From Siphonodentalium dalli (lineage: Eukaryota > Mollusca > Scaphopoda > Gadilida > Siphonodentaliidae), in NCBI GenBank assembly GCA_032622095.1, contig CP136067.1, forward strand, positions 80,318,705 through 80,382,704: a stretch of 64,000 nt of DNA. The letters are read 5' to 3'. Below the pieces are notes generated by a model. That model was not told the DNA's origin. It was given only the letters and a program-made list of their open reading frames with translations, and ran no database searches. This document shows, piece by piece, positions 57,560 through 64,000 of the stretch (position 1 is the first letter of the stretch; each line of letters begins with the position of its first letter). A program made the translations under genes and the position numbers.

Positions 57560-57800
57560 TTTGATTTAAAAACAAAATATTAATAACAGTTTTGAAAAAA
57601 AAACTAACGCCGTTAAAACCACCAGGGTACCCCGAGTCACCACACCAAATTTGGTTGAAATCGGTATAGCGGTCTGGGAGAAAATCCGAACAGGCGGACA
57701 GACAGACAGCCAGCCAGATGGACTGATTACATAATACGACCGTTTTTTTCTTCTAACGGGCGTATAACAAAGGCGGAAAATTCGGATTCGACGACTCTTC
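57560..57800. repeat. Dispersed repeat with CAGACAGACAG tract
   Basis: CACCAAATTTGGTTGAAATC followed by GGTCTGGGAGAAAATCCG and GGACAGACAGACAGCC is the same kind of near-terminal phrase seen in Helitron copy C (CCAAGTTTCATCGAAATCGG...ACAGACAGAC). Boundaries are not determined. Confidence 0.5.
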
Positions 57801-57895
57801 TGCACACACACACACGCACACACCCCCCTGTTTGTATTACATACGTTGTGGGTACATTTCTTTAGAAATTCAAACAATACCGTAGTTGTGAGGAC

Positions 57896-57953
57896 TCCCG
57901 TTATTTCGTAAATATATCCAAACTCGGAGGGTACCTTTAACGAAATAACGGCA
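57896..57953. repeat. Short hairpin
   Basis: CCGTTATTTCGT and its inverse ACGAAATAACGG enclose about 33 bp. Confidence 0.6.
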
Positions 57954-58109
57954 ATCTTTGTAACGCATGCGTAGTATCATTTCCGCCTAGTTCGGACGAA
58001 AAAATATCCAAAATTTTAAAAAATAAAAAAGTTCGTCGGCTTAAGGGAAAAAATTGTTAACATTGTGAGGACATTGTTTTACTATATGAATGTCTTCACA
58101 GAGTTGGGT

Positions 58110-58206
58110 TTACACACTCACACACACACACACCCTCACACACACCCTCTCACACACACACACACACACACACACACCCCTCACACACACACACACACCC
58201 ACACAT
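58110..58206. repeat. (CA)n microsatellite, interrupted
   Basis: About 95 bp of CACACA with CACCCTC interruptions. Confidence 0.95.
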
Positions 58207-58337
58207 ATAATATATACTATAATACTTCAACCCGTTGGTACATTATTATGCATAGCATGCAGGCGTACATTTGGTAAAAAAAAAAATGGCTATTGTATGT
58301 CAGTGCTGATTTGTCGTGCTCAAACTGTCCAATTGTA

Positions 58338-58520
58338 GGAAATTTCCAACCTCTAAGGCCATTTCAATCCAAAAATATTTACCCTCAGTTGGAAAATATG
58401 CGCCTTTTGGTCTAAAATAAATATTTTCACACTAAATACTGGTTCGAAAGTCAAACTATAAAATAATCTCAACCTATTTGGGTGTGAACTTTTCAACTGA
58501 TCTTAGGTCAGACATGAAAT
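58338..58520 (+). repeat. Dispersed repeat family F2, copy b
   Basis: GGAAATTTCCAACCTCTAAGG...TTTCAATCC, GGTCTAAAATAAATA, TCAAACTATAAAATAA and CTCAACCTATTTGGG align with 30847-31045. It ends near ATGAAATTTCCAACTG, an inverse of its first bases, so it may have short terminal inverted repeats. Confidence 0.6.
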
Positions 58521-58970
58521 TTCCAACTGTTGATATTTTTACTAAAGCTGGTGGAGGCGCTCCCTGTCAATACGTCCTTGATCATGCTCATGGGTTATTG
58601 GCCGTGGCTTGTATGCTATCATTTGGCAAATCTAGTTTTCATCCTGCGGCGTTCAATCAAGTCAGACATTCGACAGAATTCCCAGATCCAAATACGAAAT
58701 ATGAAGTACACACCATCAACAGTCGAGATTAATTGTACTGAGTTAATGCATAAGCATTTTATCAGCTTCCGAAATACGGGGTCGATAATTATATTGGATT
58801 GCCAGATAACCAAGGATAGGCTAATGCAATTACGAAAGCATAACCTTTTTACACCACAAATGCATTACATATTGCAGTCGAACATCAGAAAAGAGGCCGT
58901 TCGGGTCAAGTCAGGATCCAATTCTATCAAACTTATACACGTGTAAATTATAAGACGGTACAATTTCGAG
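58521..58970. other. Unrecognised stretch with overlapping frames
   Basis: Frames of 138 aa (58530-58946, plus) and 84 aa (58478-58732, plus) overlap. Neither shows a recognisable domain, and I cannot choose a real one; possible retroelement or exon debris. Confidence 0.3.
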
Positions 58971-58989
58971 TATCCCATTTAATAAACAG

Positions 58990-59107
58990 AACATGGCTTG
59001 GAGTTAACTATGCGGATATAGTGCCCAGTGGGGTGAGTATATAGTTCACGACGAGAATCAGAGTAAACTATACCCACCCTATTCGGCACTATACCCGCGT
59101 AGTCGAC
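58990..59107. repeat. Imperfect hairpin
   Basis: TAACTATGCGGATATAGTGCC...GGGGTGAGTATATAG is mirrored by CTATACCCACCCTATTCGGC ACTATACCCGCGTAGTC-type sequence, about 45-bp arms. Confidence 0.65.
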
Positions 59108-59127
59108 GACAAGACATTCTCTATTTA

Positions 59128-60047
59128 TTATATCTCACCGAAAAATTTGAACTTGTAGCGTGCATAATAATAAAAAAATGCAGTTTTGAGCCACGAATCC
59201 ACCGGGGTGCTCTCGGGCTTCATATACAATATACATGCATTAAATAAATTTAGACGCCATGGTTTCATCAAATCGTGCAATGTATTAGCGGGTCCTCTTG
59301 TCCTTTGGCAGGGAAGCAATTTGGAAATATATGAGTCTTGAGGCTCCTTGAGGGCCGATTTAAATTCCGAAATATCTAGTGCAGTTTTGATAGAAATGGG
59401 TAGTTGGTTCCAAAGAGATGGCCCAGCTACGGCAAATTCACGATCGCCTGCAATCGCCGCACATTTTGAGGTCACCGGGGTTTAGTACAAGATTGCACGC
59501 ATTTCCAGACCTTGGAGGATATATAGGGCCGGTTCACATTGTGCCACCAATTCAACCATGCAGGTATAGGATTGTGCTAGCTTATATATAGTAGCATTTG
59601 TAGACAACTATAGTAGCATTTTAAAATTGATCCTATGTCTGATGGGTATAGCCAATGCAAATTTTCAAGAACTGGGGAAAAGGGATCAAATTTCTTTGTA
59701 CGGGTAATCATTCTTGCCGCACAATTTTGAACTATTTGAAGTTTGTCAATAAGAGCTAGCTTACATCCGTATAAGAATGAGTTACAGTGGTCCAGTCTGC
59801 TGGTGATGAATGCGTGGACCAATTGTTCTGGCGTTTTCCCGTCGATTACACTCCGCACTCTGCCGATATTTCGGAGATGATAATATGCCATTTTACAGAC
59901 TTGAGTAACATGCTCATCTGCTGACAAATCATCACCCATGAGATCTCCCAAATTGCGGACCGCAGTCGACGGAAGAACAACAGAAACATCAAGAAACATA
60001 TTGTGCTTTACAAAATATGACAATTGGCGGTCTAAAACATACAACAT
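59128..60047 (-). pseudogene. Non-LTR retrotransposon reverse transcriptase, C-terminal part
   Basis: The 156-aa segment (60047-59577) contains VRNLGDLMGDDLSADEHVTQ, AYYHLRNIGRVRS, HAFITSRLDHCNSFLYG and IVQNCAARMITRTKKFDPFS plus LHWLYP. This is the standard thumb/C-terminal series of L2/CR1-type ORF2. After stops and a frame change, a second segment (59475-59128) has GDREFAVAGPSLWNQLP and FKSALK, the usual end of such proteins. The catalytic palm with YADD is missing upstream. A 5'-truncated, disabled copy. Confidence 0.85.
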
Positions 60048-60954
60048 AACCGTATCCTACCGACATCAACTGCCGGACTGTTCAAAGTCCCTTCACAAGA
60101 CGGTAATAGAAATTATGTTTACACAACTCGTTTTAACAATGAGAACACATATGATAATCAACTTATCGATAAACGGTTTAAGAGAAACATAATCGTCGCA
60201 AGAATGTGCTGAAATCTAGTCCAATAAAACGACACGCGCAGTATTTAGGTTTTGTGTTTAATGCACGAAACCAGAAACTGTATTACAAGGTGAATTCAAC
60301 CTAATATTGCCACTTCGCAAGTTGACGTCGTTCCTGTGAAAAACAATTTTCACAGTAATATTTTAATTTCATTAAGGACGCGTCTTAGTAAATTGGTAGA
60401 TACAAGTAATTATATATATCTGTTTTCGAAATAAATTGTTGCCTCTGTTCATATATTTTTGCATGCATGCTATATATAGTTTGGTACAGTAGTGTGTGCT
60501 CAATTTAACAAAATACTTTACAAGTATAGTGGTTTGCTAAATTTATCACAATGTATAGAACACAGCTGTCGACCAATCAGAAGGAGCCATATCTGGGTGA
60601 GTTGAAATGTTATACATGTATAATAAATCGGCAATATATACTATACACGCCGCATGTTATTTCATGTGTCCAGGGTTATAACTCATTGACTCGCGTTTAC
60701 AATCTTGTAATTTACAACACATTTGATAGTACTGACCCCTGGTAAACTGGTAGTGCTATAAATATAATTTATACCAATGCACATACATGCCGTCTACTAA
60801 ATTCAGCTACGGTTTTAGAAGAGCATTTCGGGTATATTTTTTTTAACTCATCGCGAAATCTAGATGTAATGGTTGTCGCGTGTGAGCTACTCGTGGACTT
60901 GGCAAATGTGGGCTGGGGCTGGGGAGCGGATGGGGTGGTCTCACCAAAATGTTA
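60048..60954. other. Anonymous DNA, no supported feature
   Basis: Short frames only. Confidence 0.45.
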
Positions 60955-61010
60955 AACAGGAAATTTCACATAAAAATAGGTTGAAATTGTTCTCATAGTT
61001 TGATTTTTGA
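60955..61010 (-). repeat. Dispersed repeat family F2, partial inverted copy
   Basis: AATAGGTTGAAATTGTTCTC followed by ATAGTTTGA is the inverse of the TCAAACTAT...TTCAACCTAT phrase of 30847-31045. Confidence 0.5.
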
Positions 61011-61500
61011 TGCCAGATGCCAGTAAAGTGGGGAAGTTGATGTGCGCGTGTGCGTGCGTGCGTGGGTTTCTATGACACAACCGCACTGTTATGGCCACTA
61101 AAATCACCCATACACATCACAGGGGCGCTCCGGGCTCTTAGCTTCATTCGCGGCATACATATTCGGCGATGGTGGTATTTTGAGGGTTAATTGACAGGCT
61201 TCGGTTGGGCGATTCGACCTTGTTTCTTCGTGATTGAAGTCGACGGTAGTTTCCCTACATATATGTGTGGAGTTCTTACCGCGGTACGAGGGCAACATGT
61301 GGTCCGGGCTGTGTGTCTTGTTATTGCGGGCACACTATTGCAATTCTGGCAAGTTATGGGTTAAATCGGCACGTCAACTGGTGTGACAGTGACCCCCGAT
61401 CGTACGTGGGTCCATGGGCTTCCATGACACCCCCGCACTGTTATGGCCACTAAAATTACCCCAGACACCCCAGACACACCCCATCCGATCTGTATGAAGG
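61011..61500. repeat. Second locus of the ~350-bp tandem repeat
   Basis: Units at 61068 and 61420 share CATGACACxxCCGCACTGTTATGG-type sequence, GGCCACTAAAATxA, GAGGGTTAATTG, GTGTGGAGTTCTT and GGTACGAGGGCAACA with 34555-35350. Confidence 0.75.
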
Positions 61501-61840
61501 GGGATTCTATTTGACGCCCCTTTAAATGCTTAATCTTGATACTGCATGAGGTTCGAAACAGAATGCCATGCATGTTCCATGTTACATGTCAATTAAAACT
61601 CAACATTATGTCGTCTAGACTATTGTGAAATAGAAATTAAACGAAGACTGACATTTCCTAGAGCATATAATCCCAAAGGATGTCAAACTTCCATGTGAAT
61701 TGACAAATTGACAATGTTCGTGATGTTCTCTTTCGTAAATCTCATCAAAACCGTCAATAGTTTGTGAAAAAGGAAACTCGTTCCGGGTCCTTGTTTGTTT
61801 GCTATTTTTGCACCAGACAACAATAGACATTGTGTCAGAG

Positions 61841-62074
<234 letters not shown>

Positions 62075-62169
62075 ATTACTATATGATACCATATCCCTAC
62101 TTGATATGCAAAATGTTTTGGTTAATTTGGATGTCCAGAAAACTATTGAGCCATACGAATTATATAGTT

Positions 62170-62690
62170 GGTTACGTGTTGTTTATAACGAATATTTTAG
62201 TACTATAAAATCGATGTTATTTCATGCAGAATTACCTGTTATCAATAAAATATGTTGCTGTTGTTGTTGTGACTGGGGGTCTGGAAGCCTGAACACATCT
62301 GTAATCAATTTTAACGGTATATCTGGACAAAACCTTTCAGTACAAAATGTATTTTGGGTCCCATTAAGATCAATTAGAAAATTTACATATATTTGATAAC
62401 GACTTTACAACATTGTCCAGACCAGAGACAAGAATTCGGCCGCATGTATACATTGTGTGTCATATGTTGCTTATTACAAATAGTTCAGTCCTGTAAAGTC
62501 GACGTCGATGCATGTTTATTTATAGCTGTTGTCAATAAAATGTGTTGTTGTTGCTGTTGTAACTTGGGATCTGGAAGCCTGAACACGTCTTTAATCACTT
62601 AAGCAATGTCACCGGGCCCAATTTTCAGCAAAGTAGTCATGTTGGGTCCAATTATGATCAATTTGGAAAACAATTTCAAGTACTTAACAT
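62170..62690. repeat. Diverged tandem duplication, ~285 bp x 2
   Basis: TCAATAAAATATGTTGCTGT...GGTCTGGAAGCCTGAACACA...GGGTCCCATTAAGATCAATT is repeated as TCAATAAAATGTGTTGTTGT...GATCTGGAAGCCTGAACACG...GGGTCCAATTATGATCAATT. The AATAAA and GTTGTTGCTGTTG tract recur in both. Possibly a 3' UTR-like or SINE-like unit; no gene is seen. Confidence 0.75.
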
Positions 62691-64000
62691 AAATATGTAA
62701 TGTTCGACCAAAAACGTGTTTGGGGGAAAGGTAGCGAAAATCAATTATTTCGCAAACTGTTCTAAATTTATGTTAACTCCTTTCCACATATACTTGTCAG
62801 ATAACTGCTATGAATTAAATAGTTTGGCAATATTGCAATATCCATTTGAATTATAATTTTTGAAGAAAAAAATATGTTGAGAAAAAGAGCGATTTTTCAG
62901 CAAAAAGTAAATGTTTCGGCTCCACATGGCAGGCAAATCCAAATTAATCAACACTTATTTCATATCAAGTAGATATATGGTTTGATGTGGTAATGTTAAC
63001 ACCAACATTGTTGGCAAATAAGTTAAGACATAGCCGCATGGCTCGCGTTAACAAAATCATTAATTTCTGGGAAAAGTCACTGCATGGTGGGTATCGTTCA
63101 TCGATTTGACAATAGCCACCACCAATGCCGTTATTTTTCATTATCATTTTCGTGAACAATATATACATCGTCTTTTTAAAAAAAGTTGTTTTGAAATTGT
63201 TCTACCTTGGGTGGGGGATATATCGAAAACAAGAGCTCTTTTTCAATTTGGCCGCTGCACTTTCCGTATAATAGCTATAAAGAATTTCTCTAATGTAAAT
63301 TATGTATTCTTACAGGAGTGAGCCGATAGGATAATTTAGCCAAGGGCAAGAGGGCTGAAGCCCCTGTAACCCCCCCCCCGATTCCACGCCTTTGTAAAAA
63401 TAAAATAGGGGATTGAAGAACAAGGTAAAAGACCAAGTGCGCTCCATTGACTTGAGTTCGCGCGGACTCTGTTAATGTCGGACGTGAATCGAAACGTCTA
63501 GCAAAGAGGAATAACCCAATATTATTAATTAAACATCGTTGAATTCTTGGGTGCACGGAGATGATGTCGTATATGTGTTTTTTGTTTTAACATTCTCAAC
63601 TATGCCCTGGCCAATAGACCGTTCGACACCTCAACGTGCGTTTGCTGAGTCATTTGACTCGGACATTCGACCTCCCGGGGCCTCAGACGACTAGAACCAG
63701 AGTCTGAATAATGAAGTCAATGGACGACTTTCATTTACGTAGTAAATGGGACGTGAGTTTGTTGAACTTTCCCCATTCATCAACGTTTATGTTTATGTTA
63801 TACTCAATTATACAAATTACTATTCCGAATGTTACTAACCATGAAACCCCCATGACACCCATTCTGCGTATCGATTAGTTAACGTGGGTGCTTGTAACCG
63901 CACTGACTGTGGGACATTAACGTAATTTGTCGATTCTGACAGCGCTGGCATTTGTTGACGGATCGCGGCCATTTAGGATATTACAAATGCATTTAGCATA
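62691..64000. other. Anonymous DNA to the window end
   Basis: Only short frames without domains are seen; a poly-C run lies at 63370. Nothing else is supported. Confidence 0.45.

Overview
The window looks like intergenic and intronic DNA from a repeat-rich invertebrate animal genome, most likely a lophotrochozoan such as a mollusc. It is AT-rich, has no bacterial-style gene packing, and carries microsatellites, Helitrons, MITEs and decayed non-LTR retrotransposons. The one convincing host exon resembles the first exon of a DEG/ENaC (FaNaC/ASIC-like) channel (24658-24905, minus). A second possible exon or transposon-derived ORF with two CxxC knuckles lies at 38088-38468 (minus). I found no tRNA, rRNA or CRISPR.

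Layout. 1-3430: anonymous DNA with a dispersed repeat copy, a hairpin and a short tandem repeat. 3431-6522: a complete non-autonomous Helitron (copy A). 6599-12430: a 5.8 kb satellite of 22/24-bp units with higher-order repeats. 12431-18924: anonymous DNA, a 38-bp minisatellite, a decayed reverse-transcriptase fragment and foldback repeats. 18925-23948: a dense run of inverted-repeat elements, including a piggyBac-type MITE with twin hairpins, a palindromic GGTACTCCAGAGTACC array, a 1.75 kb foldback element and a TA-flanked MITE. 24658-24905: channel exon. 26609-27529: a TA-flanked element holding a second copy of the piggyBac-type MITE. 27530-42300: retrotransposon fragments, a second large foldback (31965-33836), tandem repeats and MITEs. 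42309-42926: a short Helitron (copy C). 43547-56700: a third Helitron (copy B, minus strand). 56701-64000: foldbacks, microsatellites, another reverse-transcriptase pseudogene and tandem repeats.

The most interesting object is nested inside Helitron copy B. It is a 10.4 kb near-perfect palindrome (45182-55599) that begins and ends with AGAAGAA..., is flanked by a 6-bp duplication TATATA, and is precisely absent from the related Helitron copy A. A 6-bp duplication with 5'-AG termini is the signature of Polinton/Maverick elements. Each ~5.2 kb arm carries the same compact cluster of three small genes reading outward from the centre: a 107-aa protein, a 64-aa ORF, and an overlapping 189-aa acidic protein with one C2H2 zinc finger. 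One arm's 107-aa gene is frameshifted. No polymerase, integrase, ATPase or capsid gene is visible. It therefore looks like a non-autonomous, inverted-duplication derivative of a Polinton-like element, with a GC-rich nested palindrome at its centre.
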